Counted from the first letter of the stretch, positions 1 to 7,333 are shown. The stretch: 13,475 nt of DNA from an uncultured Eubacterium sp. (GCA_934317205.1 CAKREL010000068.1:1-13475); one strand, 5' to 3'. A program made the numbers and translations. Notes: generated by a model not told the origin, from the sequence alone.

Positions 1-119
1 AGTTTTGCGCGAGCGGGAAACGACCAGCTTTTATAGGAGTTGGAAGCGAGCGCGATAAAACCGAAGCAAAACAAAGGTAACGAACGTCTAGCTGTCGTAG
101 AAAGATTCCCCGATTTCGT
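1..119 (+). repeat. Partial left copy of a structured dispersed repeat
   Basis: These bases align without any gap to 12268-12386, with about 99 of 119 positions identical by hand count. Most-conserved blocks are the first ten bases, the block at 51-60 (CGCGATAAAA) and the end at 111-119 (CGATTTCGT). The 5' arm of the element lies outside the window, so this copy is truncated by the window edge, not necessarily in nature. It holds the same internal helix partners as the right copy: GTTTTGCGCG at 2-11 faces CGCGATAAAAC at 51-61. It also has a local hairpin at 24-43. It sits 3' of the beta-galactosidase gene. No convincing reading frame is present. It could be a MITE-like element or a non-coding RNA; the sequence does not decide between them. 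Confidence 0.75.
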
Positions 120-167
120 AAAAAAAATGAATATTAATTTTTAATTCTATAAATTCCCGAAAAAATC

Positions 168-2174
168 CTACCGTTTCAGAATAATCGTAGAGAACGGTTT
201 CATCTCCCCGGTAACTTCACCAAAGAGCACCTGCGCACCGTTAAGTTCTGGTGTAAATGCTGTTGGAACCTTATTAAAGTTCTGGATAAAAATATATTCC
301 ACACCATTACTCTGTCTTGTAGAGACCTCGATTCCTTCCGGAATTGCCTGTTTCAGCGGTCTTTCAACCCCTGCTTTTGTCACAATCTCTTCATACACGT
401 TATCAAAGAATTTCTGCTCAGCATCCGCACACACATAATATGCTTTTCCTTTACCAAACTCATTGACAGTCATCGCCGGAGTACCTGCATAGAAATCCTC
501 GCCATATACAAATAATGGCTCAGCAGTCTTGATATCTACAAGCTGGCAGAAACGCTCACACTGATAGGATACGTCACCAACAACTGCTTTGACTACATTC
601 GTCTCACCGTCATACAGTGCATCAATTTCTGTGCTGCGCAGTCCCATGACATCCATCAGACCGCCCGGTGTGCCACCAAGTACACACAGATCGTTCTCAT
701 CTACCACACCACTCCAGTAAGTCATAATAAATGTGCCACCATTTTCCACAAATTTACGTACTTTCTCTTCAAACCCGGCACGGAACATATAGAGCATCGG
801 TGCAACCACGATCTTGTATCCATCAAGATCCTGCGTCATATCCGGCAGATCCACATTAAGGCCTAATTTACGGAATGCATAATAATGCTTTTCTACTGTC
901 TCTTTATAAAACATGCCTTTATTACGCGGTCCCTGTGCTTCTTCTACAGCCCAGCGGTTTTCCCAGTCATATATAACAGCCACATCTGCTTTTACATCGG
1001 AATGTTTCAGTTCATCGATCTGCTCAAGATCCGCACCAACTTCCGTACACTCCTGATAAGTCCGCTCGTCCTCTTTTCCATAATGGTCGATCAGGGCTCC
1101 ATGGAATTTTTCAAATCCGCCACGACCTTTTCTGATCTGGAAATACATAACGCTGTCTGATCCATGCGCTACTGCCTGCAAGGAAGCTGTCTCCAACATT
1201 CCCGGACGTTTCAATTTGCTGACAGACTGCCAGTTCGTCGGTCCCGGGCAGGATTCCATCAGGATAAATGGCTCTTTCTTTAACGTACGCATAATATCAT
1301 GCTGCATGCCGTTATCCATAGCAACAAGACGTTCCGGTCCTTTGTGCCACTGCGGATAATTATCCCAGGATACTACATCCAGTACTTTTGCCATCTCATG
1401 ATAATTAATCGTAGAGAAATTATACATCAGATTGGTTGTAACCGGCTTATGATTTCCTGCATCACGCAATGCCTGGATCTCTGCTTTGCAGAAATCAATA
1501 CTTTGATCACTTACAAAACGTTTCCAATCCAGAACCAATCCGTGAATGGATGTCTCACCCAGTGGTGTCGGGCTCTCGATCTGATCAAAATTCTGGTAAT
1601 CATGACTCCAGAAAGCAGTATTCCACTTATGGTTTACTTCTTTGATATCATTATTGTATTTTTTCTTTAACCAGCCACGGAATGCACTCTGACACAATGG
1701 GCAGTGGCACTCTCCACCGTACTCATTAGAAATATGCCACATCAGCACACCTGGATGATCTCCAAAACGCTCTGCCAGCTTCATATTCATCTGGCGTACT
1801 TTCTGACGGTAGATCGGAGATGTGTAGCAATGGTTGTGACGCTGTCCGAAGATATTTTTCTGACGCATCTCAGTGACGCGCAGTACTTCCGGATAACGGT
1901 CAGCCAGCCAATGCGGACGCGCACCTGACGGAGTAGCCAGAAATACATAAATTCCATTTTCATACAAATGGTTAATGATTTCTTCCATCCAGTCAAAATC
2001 ATATACTCCTTCTTCCGGCTCCAATTTTGCCCATGCAAAAATACCGAGAGAAACTGTATTAACATGTGCTTTCTTCATCAGACGGATATCCTCTTCTAAT
2101 ATTTCAGGATACTCCAGCCACTGATCCGGATTGTAATCTCCGCCATAACATAAACGATCAAATTTCACACTCAT
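168..2174 (-). CDS. Beta-galactosidase, glycoside hydrolase family 42
   Basis: This 668-residue protein is a GH42 beta-galactosidase, which hydrolyses terminal beta-D-galactosides by a retaining mechanism. The N-terminal half is the TIM barrel, opening with CYGGDYNPDQW (9-19). The acid/base glutamate is probably E151 in HISNEYGGE, and the nucleophile is probably E307 in ILMESCPG. Cys116, Cys156, Cys158 and Cys161 match the zinc-binding cluster known in some GH42 enzymes. A trimerisation domain (about 390-600) and a short C-terminal beta domain follow. There is no signal peptide, so it acts in the cytoplasm on imported sugar. Length is normal for the family. The ATG is preceded by AGAAAGGAA. 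It is the last gene after the ABC importer genes, but a strong terminator separates it from them. The substrate could be lactose, galacto-oligosaccharide or another beta-galactoside; the sequence does not tell which. Confidence 0.95.
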   Translation of the reverse strand: MSVKFDRLCYGGDYNPDQWLEYPEILEEDIRLMKKAHVNTVSLGIFAWAKLEPEEGVYDFDWMEEIINHLYENGIYVFLATPSGARPHWLADRYPEVLRVTEMRQKNIFGQRHNHCYTSPIYRQKVRQMNMKLAERFGDHPGVLMWHISNEYGGECHCPLCQSAFRGWLKKKYNNDIKEVNHKWNTAFWSHDYQNFDQIESPTPLGETSIHGLVLDWKRFVSDQSIDFCKAEIQALRDAGNHKPVTTNLMYNFSTINYHEMAKVLDVVSWDNYPQWHKGPERLVAMDNGMQHDIMRTLKKEPFILMESCPGPTNWQSVSKLKRPGMLETASLQAVAHGSDSVMYFQIRKGRGGFEKFHGALIDHYGKEDERTYQECTEVGADLEQIDELKHSDVKADVAVIYDWENRWAVEEAQGPRNKGMFYKETVEKHYYAFRKLGLNVDLPDMTQDLDGYKIVVAPMLYMFRAGFEEKVRKFVENGGTFIMTYWSGVVDENDLCVLGGTPGGLMDVMGLRSTEIDALYDGETNVVKAVVGDVSYQCERFCQLVDIKTAEPLFVYGEDFYAGTPAMTVNEFGKGKAYYVCADAEQKFFDNVYEEIVTKAGVERPLKQAIPEGIEVSTRQSNGVEYIFIQNFNKVPTAFTPELNGAQVLFGEVTGEMKPFSTIILKR

Positions 2175-2240
2175 TCTTCATTTCCTTTCTGAACTTAACA
2201 TTTAATAAAACCGAAAAATACTCCCGATTATGTTCTGTTT

Positions 2241-2272
2241 GAAAAACCCCACGGCGAAACCACCGTGGGGTT
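2241..2272 (-). terminator. Intrinsic terminator between permease and beta-galactosidase genes
   Basis: Arms at 2245-2254 and 2263-2272 form a perfect 10-bp GC-rich stem (CCGTGGGGTT with AACCCCACGG) with an 8-base loop. On the minus strand the stem runs straight into a short T-run, so it reads as a Rho-independent terminator for the importer genes. The plus strand has no T-run after it. It lies about 70 bases upstream of the beta-galactosidase start, where no convincing promoter is seen, so partial read-through is likely. Confidence 0.85.
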
Positions 2273-2317
2273 GCATAAATTGCAATATTATATTTGATAC
2301 GACTATTTATTTTGTCA

Positions 2318-3148
2318 TTATTTAACGGCACCTGTAATACCTTCTGCAAACTGTTTCTGAAGGATAAAGAAGATAACCATAGTAGGAATAGAACAGAATA
2401 ATACACCCATCATAATCATACCATAATCAAGTTTATAACCACCAGTCATATTTGCAATTAACATAACCATATTCAGAGACTGACCATTTGTCATACAGAT
2501 CTTCGGCCACAGATATGCATTCCATGCATTCATGAATGTAATAACGGCTGCTGCTGCATAAGTAGATTTCATAACCGGCATATACATCTGGAAGAAAATC
2601 TGAATCTCGTTCAATCCGTCGATACGTGCTGCCTCAATAATATCTACCGGGAATGATCTCGAATTTTGTCGGAACATCATGATCATAAACGGCGTTGAAA
2701 TGATTGGCAGGAAAAATCCAGGAATTGTATTCAATAAATGTGCTTTACTGAACATCTGGAATAACGGAATCATAGTTGCTACCTGCGGAATCATCATACC
2801 AAGAAGCAGAACGGAGAATAATCTGTCTTTCCACTTGTCATGATAAACCTCAAATCCGTAACCAGCCAAAGAACAAATAAATAAACAAATGACTGTAACT
2901 GAAATCGCATATATAAATGAATTCTTCATTGCCAGACCCAGTGGCTGCTGTTCAATCAAATTTCTAAAGTTCTCTGCTGCATAGACTCCAAAAGTCAATT
3001 TACCTTTGGAAATATCTACATAATTGTTTGTTGCTGCCATGATCATCCAGTAAAAAGGAAATACGGAGATCAGTGACACAATTCCAAGAAAAATATAAGT
3101 AGGGATCAGACGACGCTGAATCATTGATTTGTTTTTCTGTTTAGTCAC
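2318..3148 (-). CDS. Carbohydrate ABC transporter permease, MalG/LacG-type
   Basis: This is an inner-membrane permease subunit of a CUT1-type sugar ABC importer. It has about six hydrophobic segments, the first near residues 15-40. The cytoplasmic EAA loop (EAARIDG, near residue 172) docks onto the ATPase, and the C-terminal tail ends in FAEGITGAVK, typical of MalG-type subunits. I chose the GTG at 3148, giving 276 residues, because AGGTG sits six bases upstream of it. A GTG at 3157 and an ATG at 3124 are alternatives. The start overlaps the end of the upstream permease by eight bases, which implies translational coupling and equal dosage of the two subunits. A strong terminator follows the gene. 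Confidence 0.93.
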   Translation of the reverse strand: MTKQKNKSMIQRRLIPTYIFLGIVSLISVFPFYWMIMAATNNYVDISKGKLTFGVYAAENFRNLIEQQPLGLAMKNSFIYAISVTVICLFICSLAGYGFEVYHDKWKDRLFSVLLLGMMIPQVATMIPLFQMFSKAHLLNTIPGFFLPIISTPFMIMMFRQNSRSFPVDIIEAARIDGLNEIQIFFQMYMPVMKSTYAAAAVITFMNAWNAYLWPKICMTNGQSLNMVMLIANMTGGYKLDYGMIMMGVLFCSIPTMVIFFILQKQFAEGITGAVK

Positions 3149-4034
3149 GTGTATCACCTACTTTCATATTGATAAATGCAAGGATTGCTACAAGTACAAA
3201 TATAAAGAATGACAATGCACAACCATATCCAAAGTTCGGTGTACGTAAGAATACGGTATTATATACATGATGTGACATTGTAATAGTTGAATTTGCAGGT
3301 CCACCATTTGTCAGGTTGACTGACTCATCAAACAACTGTAATGTACCATTAATAGACATAATAAATGTCATAATAATTGTCGGTTTTAACAATGGTACAG
3401 TGATACTCCAGAATGTTTTCCATCCATTGGCTCCATCAATTTTGGCTGCCTCATATACGGAGTACTCAATATTCTGTAAGCCGGCCAGGTAGAATACCAT
3501 ATTGTAACCTGTCCATCTCCATACCAACGCAATAATAATTACGATTTTCGCACTCATGGCATTTCCCAGGAAGTTATATCCATGATCTAGAATGCCGAGT
3601 CCAACTAATGCATTATTTACAAAACCATCCTGAGCGAACAGGAAACGGAAAATTAATGCATAAGAAACCAGAGATGTTGCACATGGCAAGAATACACATG
3701 TACGGAAAAAACCTCTCAATTTAAGATCTCTGTTATTTAACAGCTGTGCAAGTAAAATAGCAAGCACAAGCATGATCGGTACCTGGATTATCAGGTAGAA
3801 AAATGTATTTCCTACAGAGCGTAAAAACACTTTGTCCTGGAACATACGTGCATAGTTTGTAAATCCGGCAAAACGCATTGCGGCTCCTTTACCTGTCTGT
3901 AAGGAAAGGATGAATGCTTTTACCATCGGGAAAAAGCTCATAATTGCAATCATAGCAGATGCTGGAATCAGGAAAGCCCAGCCAGCTGCTTTCTGCTTTG
4001 CAACTAAGGTCATGCCTTTTTTCTTAGGTTTCAC
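3141..4034 (-). CDS. Carbohydrate ABC transporter permease, MalF/UgpA-type
   Basis: This 297-residue membrane protein is the first permease of the sugar importer. Hydrophobic segments lie near residues 17-38, 76-98, 108-132, 164-185, 218-238 and 266-290. The EAA loop reads EAAKIDGANG at 195-204, followed by VPLLKP, the usual ATPase-contact motif of MalF-type subunits. The start appears to be GTG at 4034 with GAAGGGGG upstream; an ATG at 4013 is possible but lacks a good ribosome site. It follows the binding-protein gene after a 93-base gap that holds a hairpin, and it overlaps the second permease. No ATP-binding subunit is present in the window, so a shared MsmK-like ATPase is inferred. Confidence 0.93.
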   Translation of the reverse strand: MKPKKKGMTLVAKQKAAGWAFLIPASAMIAIMSFFPMVKAFILSLQTGKGAAMRFAGFTNYARMFQDKVFLRSVGNTFFYLIIQVPIMLVLAILLAQLLNNRDLKLRGFFRTCVFLPCATSLVSYALIFRFLFAQDGFVNNALVGLGILDHGYNFLGNAMSAKIVIIIALVWRWTGYNMVFYLAGLQNIEYSVYEAAKIDGANGWKTFWSITVPLLKPTIIMTFIMSINGTLQLFDESVNLTNGGPANSTITMSHHVYNTVFLRTPNFGYGCALSFFIFVLVAILAFINMKVGDTRD

Positions 4035-4061
4035 CTCAAAACCCCCTTCGCAAATAATATT

Positions 4062-4086
4062 CGGGGAACTGCCAGGCAGTCCCCCG
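4062..4086 (-). other. Intercistronic hairpin between binding-protein and permease genes
   Basis: CGGGG (4062-4066) pairs with CCCCG (4082-4086), and ACTGC (4068-4072) with GCAGT (4076-4080), with one unpaired base on each side and a three-base loop. No T-run follows on the minus strand, so it is not a normal terminator. By analogy with other importer operons it may protect the 3' end of the binding-protein message and favour its higher expression; this role is inferred. Confidence 0.65.
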
Positions 4087-4127
4087 CATATTTCAAAAAT
4101 TCAAATTGTAACTATTCACAGATAAGA

Positions 4128-5468
4128 TTACTCACTCATTGTAAATTCTACTTCTGCCTGAGCATCTGCGATAGCAGAATCAACATCTGCACCCTGGATA
4201 ATGTTCTGGATCTGTGTACCGATTGCATTACGTCCATCATAGTAGTATGGGCTTGTATTGTTTGTCGGTGTCTTAACAGAGAAATCCACGATTGTTTTGT
4301 AGATCTGCTGGTTGTTATAGAACGGTACCTCCTGAGCATAAGCTTCAGACTCAGCTGCCGGTGCATATGTAGCGATTGCTCCTGTCAGTTTAAGAACATT
4401 ATCATAGAACTCTGTGCTTCCAGCAAATGTGCTCTTTAAGAAGTCAATTGCCAGATCTTTGTTCTTGCAGTTGTCTGTAATATACCAGGAAGAACCACCG
4501 TTATTAGAGTAGTTTGTTGCATTTGGTGTCTTAACTAATTTCGGCATGTTTGTAATTTCCCATTTGCCTTCTGTATCTTTCATACCCATGATTGTAGCAG
4601 AAATCCAGTTACCATTGATAACACCACAAGTAGAACCACCTGTAATAGATGTTACATACTCATCCCAGCTGTTTACTTCGTAGTAAATACCCTCTTCTAC
4701 CATTGTTTTGTAGATTTCGATACACTCTTTTAATGCATCATTGTCTGTCATAGCCGGTTTTCCATCTTCATCAAAGAGGGAAGCTCCTGCTGACTGAAGC
4801 ATCTCCATGATCATATCCGGAGAATCAGCCTGTCCTGATAAGATGTATTTGCCAGTTTTCTCTTTTACAGCTTTACCGATCTCGATAAACTGATTCCAGT
4901 CAATATCTGTCAGATCTGCAACTGTATATCCAGCCTCTTCAAGAATATCTGTTCTGTAAGCACCGATTACAGCACCGTTATCAAACGGAACACCGTAGTT
5001 CTTTCCATCTACTGTAGAGTAGGAAAGTTTACCAGCTGCAAACTGTGAGAAATCAATTCCAGAATCTGTCAGATCTGTGAATGCTTCCGGATAAATGGAT
5101 ACGAATTTCTGGTAGGAGTTATCCTGCATCAGAACGATATCCGGTAATGTAGAAAGGTCTCCGGACTGAGCTGCAGAAATAAGTTTTTTCTCGCAGTCAT
5201 CGGACAATGTCTCAACTACTTTGAGTTTGAAATCAGAATGTCCCATATCCTCTTTGTACATTCTTCCAGCTTCTTTGATTGCCGGAATGTTGAATGCCGG
5301 ATCCCATGTCCAAACTGTTAATGTGTTGCCACCCTCGCTTGCACCGCTTTCTTCTGTTGCGGATGCGTCACCTTTTGCTGCGTCGTTGCTACCACCATTG
5401 CTTCCGCATGCTGCCATAGAAGCTACCATAGCTCCAACCAGCATAAGTGAAATTACTTTCTTTTTCAT
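4128..5468 (-). CDS. Sugar ABC transporter substrate-binding lipoprotein
   Basis: This 446-residue protein is an extracellular solute-binding protein of family 1, the receptor of the importer. Residues 1-21 form a lipoprotein signal peptide: a basic start (MKKK), a hydrophobic core and a lipobox ending MAAC with Cys21 as the lipidation site. A low-complexity, Ser/Gly/Ala/Glu-rich linker (about 22-48) then tethers the binding domain to the membrane. The mature part begins with LTVWTWDPAFN, a usual first strand of this family, and includes Trp-rich stretches such as SSWYITD suited to sugar stacking. The ATG is preceded by an excellent GAGGAGG site. It is the first gene of the importer unit, downstream of the control region at 5469-5872. 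The ligand is inferred to be a beta-galactoside from the neighbouring GH42 and gal genes. Confidence 0.94.
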   Translation of the reverse strand: MKKKVISLMLVGAMVASMAACGSNGGSNDAAKGDASATEESGASEGGNTLTVWTWDPAFNIPAIKEAGRMYKEDMGHSDFKLKVVETLSDDCEKKLISAAQSGDLSTLPDIVLMQDNSYQKFVSIYPEAFTDLTDSGIDFSQFAAGKLSYSTVDGKNYGVPFDNGAVIGAYRTDILEEAGYTVADLTDIDWNQFIEIGKAVKEKTGKYILSGQADSPDMIMEMLQSAGASLFDEDGKPAMTDNDALKECIEIYKTMVEEGIYYEVNSWDEYVTSITGGSTCGVINGNWISATIMGMKDTEGKWEITNMPKLVKTPNATNYSNNGGSSWYITDNCKNKDLAIDFLKSTFAGSTEFYDNVLKLTGAIATYAPAAESEAYAQEVPFYNNQQIYKTIVDFSVKTPTNNTSPYYYDGRNAIGTQIQNIIQGADVDSAIADAQAEVEFTMSE

Positions 5469-5494
5469 GTTTTCTCCTCCTCATGAAATACTTC

Positions 5495-5551
5495 TGATGC
5501 ATAAAACTCATTTGTTCATATTATTCAAATTATGTTTAATCTCCTGCATCA
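5495..5551 (-). promoter_or_regulatory. Possible 5' UTR stem of the importer mRNA
   Basis: TGATGCA (5545-5551 as read on the minus strand) pairs with TGCATCA (5495-5501 on the minus strand) as a perfect 7-bp stem across an AT-rich loop of 43 bases. If transcription starts about seven bases after the -10 box, the stem would begin within a few bases of the mRNA 5' end and finish just before the ribosome site. The short stem could occur by chance. Confidence 0.3.
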
Positions 5552-5561
5552 AGATGTACAT

Positions 5562-5590
5562 ATTATACTATACACATATATAGTGTTGTG
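5562..5590 (-). promoter_or_regulatory. Predicted promoter of the importer operon
   Basis: A perfect TATAAT -10 box lies on the minus strand at 5562-5567, preceded by AT-rich sequence. Seventeen bases upstream, 5585-5590 reads CACAAC, a poor match to the -35 consensus. A good -10 with a weak -35 fits a promoter that needs an activator, and an AraC-family gene lies directly upstream. The leader before the ATG at 5468 would be roughly 85-90 bases. Located by eye only. Confidence 0.5.
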
Positions 5591-5603
5591 AGCATTTTCC
5601 CTC

Positions 5604-5650
5604 AAAAAATATGCATTTATGACTTTTAGCCGTCACTTTGCATATTTTTT
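5604..5650. promoter_or_regulatory. Nested palindrome, candidate operator of the importer promoter
   Basis: AAAAAATATGCA at 5604-5615 and TGCATATTTTTT at 5639-5650 are perfect 12-base inverted repeats around a 23-base centre. Inside, TGAC (5620-5623) and GTCA (5632-5635) form a second inverted pair almost exactly concentric with the first. The centre lies about 70 bases upstream of the predicted start site, a usual distance for an activator. It could instead fold in RNA as an AT-rich terminator, since a T-run ends the minus-strand side. Confidence 0.45.
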
Positions 5651-5743
5651 AACGATTTGTGCTTTCTTTTTTTACTTTTTTCGCATTTTTTCTTCTGTTT
5701 TATACATATTCTTTCATTTTTTCGTTTTTTTCACGAACTTTTT
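5645..5743. other. Phased T-tracts, probably curved DNA
   Basis: Runs of four to seven T on the plus strand are centred near 5647, 5670, 5678, 5688, 5699, 5719, 5728 and 5741. Most of these intervals are close to multiples of one helical turn. Such phasing is known to bend DNA. The tract lies between the upstream terminator and the candidate operator, so it may assist activator or polymerase binding. No gene is seen here. Confidence 0.45.
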
Positions 5744-5751
5744 AGAAATTC

Positions 5752-5777
5752 TTTTCGATAGTTTTACCAATTACCAG
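5752..5777 (-). repeat. Direct repeat of the regulator gene's 3' end (copy 1)
   Basis: These 26 bases match 5855-5879 with a few differences and one gap. The shared core CCAATTACCAG is perfect over 11 bases. The other copy overlaps the stop codon of the AraC-family gene, so this copy may be a small duplication of that gene's end, or both may be binding half-sites. Confidence 0.4.
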
Positions 5778-5790
5778 ATGGTATCTATGT

Positions 5791-5858
5791 AAAAAAAGAA
5801 TCACATGTCAAAAAATGCTTCTTTTCACACTTTTTGCACATATGATTCCTCTTTTTTT
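5791..5858 (-). terminator. Intrinsic terminator of the gal/AraC operon
   Basis: GAATCACATGT (5798-5808) and ACATATGATTC (5838-5848) form an 11-bp stem with one G-U pair. The helix continues inward through an A/T run around a loop of about 15 bases. On the minus strand it is followed by seven T (5791-5797), and on the plus strand by seven T (5852-5858), so it could work both ways. It lies just after the AraC gene stop and insulates the importer promoter from upstream transcription. Confidence 0.8.
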
Positions 5859-5879
5859 CGTTATTTTGCCAATTACCAG
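5855..5879 (-). repeat. Direct repeat overlapping the AraC gene stop (copy 2)
   Basis: This is the partner of the repeat at 5752-5777, sharing the perfect core CCAATTACCAG (5869-5879). It includes the stop codon of the AraC-family gene and the last bases before it. The two copies are about 100 bases apart and flank the terminator. Confidence 0.4.
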
Positions 5880-6808
5880 CCTTTTTCCACCAAAATATTA
5901 AAATCTGCCAGTCTGGTTTCGAAATTTTCCGGCGATTTTTTCCAGTGATATGGCGATGTACCTATGATCCGTTTAAAATTCCTGTTAAATGTCGATGTTG
6001 TGGAAAATCCTACTTTAACGGCAATTTCCTCCATGGAATAACCGGTCTTACGAATCAGGTCACAGGCTTTTTTGATACGCACCTGATTCAGATAATCTAC
6101 CGGTGTCATACCAAGATTTTCCTCAAACAGACGCCGGAAATGCGACTCACTCATATGACATACAGATGCAATCTCCGCAATCTTCATTGGCGTAGCATAT
6201 TTATCTCTGATACATTCCAGTGCCGGGCGAATCTGATCAAATCCATTTTTCTGACGCAACATCTCCTGCCCGATATCTTTTTTAGAGCTCAGACGTGCGA
6301 TCATCAAAAGCAGCGACAGAGACAGTCCGCGTACACATTCACGATAAAATTCCGGTGTATGGCTCATTTCGTTTAAAATGCAGGTGATCACATTTTTTAA
6401 ATTCGGTACTTCTGTCTCTTTTCCGAGAAACGTCTGCCGATGAATATTTTCCAGAAGTCTCTGTTGAAGCAAAATATCATCCGGATAAAATGCCGCAAGA
6501 ATCTTTTCCGGATCCACAAACAGATATGCCCATGTATTGCCAGCCTCACCCTGCGGAATCGTATTGTGTGGAAAATTTGCCGGAATAACTGTTATCATTC
6601 CAGCCTCATATGAAACCACATTATCTTCCAGACGCATAGTCCCATGCCCCTGTGTACAAATGCCGATTTCCAGCAAGTTATGAAAATGCAGGCTGTCCGC
6701 TTCCGTCTGGTATTTGTTCTGCCAGTTCCGGTTTTGCAATGCAATCAGGAATTCCTCCTGCTGAATGTCATAATACCGTAATTCCACTTTACCTTTTGCT
6801 TTTTTCAT
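5873..6808 (-). CDS. AraC-family transcriptional regulator (gal operon-linked)
   Basis: This 311-residue protein has the usual AraC layout. An N-terminal cupin-type sensing domain spans about 30-100 (with LHFHNLLEIGICTQG), followed by a helical linker. Two helix-turn-helix motifs occupy about 205-290: the first includes IAEIASVCHMSESHFRRLF, and the second IAVKVGFSTTSTFNRNFK. The length fits the family. The ATG has AGAAGGTG upstream and overlaps the preceding stop codon as ATGA, so it is probably translated with the membrane-protein gene. It is the last gene of the gal unit and is followed by a terminator. The importer promoter lies directly downstream, and activation of it by this regulator is an inference. 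The effector is unknown; galactose, lactose or a derivative is plausible. Confidence 0.92.
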   Translation of the reverse strand: MKKAKGKVELRYYDIQQEEFLIALQNRNWQNKYQTEADSLHFHNLLEIGICTQGHGTMRLEDNVVSYEAGMITVIPANFPHNTIPQGEAGNTWAYLFVDPEKILAAFYPDDILLQQRLLENIHRQTFLGKETEVPNLKNVITCILNEMSHTPEFYRECVRGLSLSLLLMIARLSSKKDIGQEMLRQKNGFDQIRPALECIRDKYATPMKIAEIASVCHMSESHFRRLFEENLGMTPVDYLNQVRIKKACDLIRKTGYSMEEIAVKVGFSTTSTFNRNFKRIIGTSPYHWKKSPENFETRLADFNILVEKGW

Positions 6809-7317
6809 TGCATATACACCTTCTGTGGGTAAACACGTTTGATTGCCTCCAGCATGCTATGATTTAAATCTAAGAGCAGCTTAATCTTATGATCGTTCTC
6901 ATATGTGATCATTGTATAGTATGGGATATCATCATTATAAGATGTATAGTCATACTTTTTCAGACTCTCTGTACCGCCATTCTTACGGTATTTTGCAACT
7001 GCCTCATGCCAGTTTGGTGCAACTACTTCAATGTCTTTCAACATCAGCGTATGCGCAGTCTTGCGACGGCGTTTTCCATGGATCACATCGATAGTCAATG
7101 TACCGTTTTCCATTGTATATTCGTATTCTTTATCACCGTTGATGGAAAAAACATAATAGAGCACAGCAAACAAAAACGCTGGCAGCATCAAACCTGTGTC
7201 AAACATAATTGCCAAAAGAATCAGCACTACAGCCAGTATTACCATCATAACTGACAGTACTTTTGCAAATGGCTTGGATTTTCGTTTTACCTGCTGTGTT
7301 ATCCTGTAATCATTCAT
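6805..7317 (-). CDS. Unrecognised two-helix membrane protein in the gal operon
   Basis: I do not firmly recognise this 170-residue protein. A short basic N-terminus (KRKSK) precedes two hydrophobic segments at about 19-38 and 42-59. A soluble, beta-strand-rich part follows (about 62-165), with a basic patch GKRRRKT at 81-87 and a Tyr/Asp-rich stretch near 120-135. A hairpin in the membrane followed by a cytoplasmic beta domain resembles small bacterial PH-like or DUF membrane proteins of Clostridia, possibly DUF6106, but that link is only from memory. It starts 17 bases after galE with a weak ribosome site and overlaps the AraC gene start by four bases. The position ties it to galactose use, perhaps as a sensor partner or an envelope factor; no function can be assigned. 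Confidence 0.85.
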   Translation of the reverse strand: MNDYRITQQVKRKSKPFAKVLSVMMVILAVVLILLAIMFDTGLMLPAFLFAVLYYVFSINGDKEYEYTMENGTLTIDVIHGKRRRKTAHTLMLKDIEVVAPNWHEAVAKYRKNGGTESLKKYDYTSYNDDIPYYTMITYENDHKIKLLLDLNHSMLEAIKRVYPQKVYMQ

Positions 7318-7333
7318 TCAATCAAAAAACCTT

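Noticed and set aside
885..1670. Plus-strand open frames opposite the beta-galactosidase
   Set aside because: They lie antisense inside a confident gene with clear GH42 motifs, with no family likeness and no ribosome sites.
2158..2406. An 82-codon minus-strand open frame between permease and beta-galactosidase
   Set aside because: It runs through the end of the permease gene and the GC-rich terminator, so it is a shadow and not a gene.
5469..5872. A small gene, riboswitch or CRISPR array in the 404-base spacer
   Set aside because: No open frame with a ribosome site, no conserved riboswitch core that I recognise, and no regularly spaced repeats. The region is explained by a terminator, T-tracts and promoter elements.
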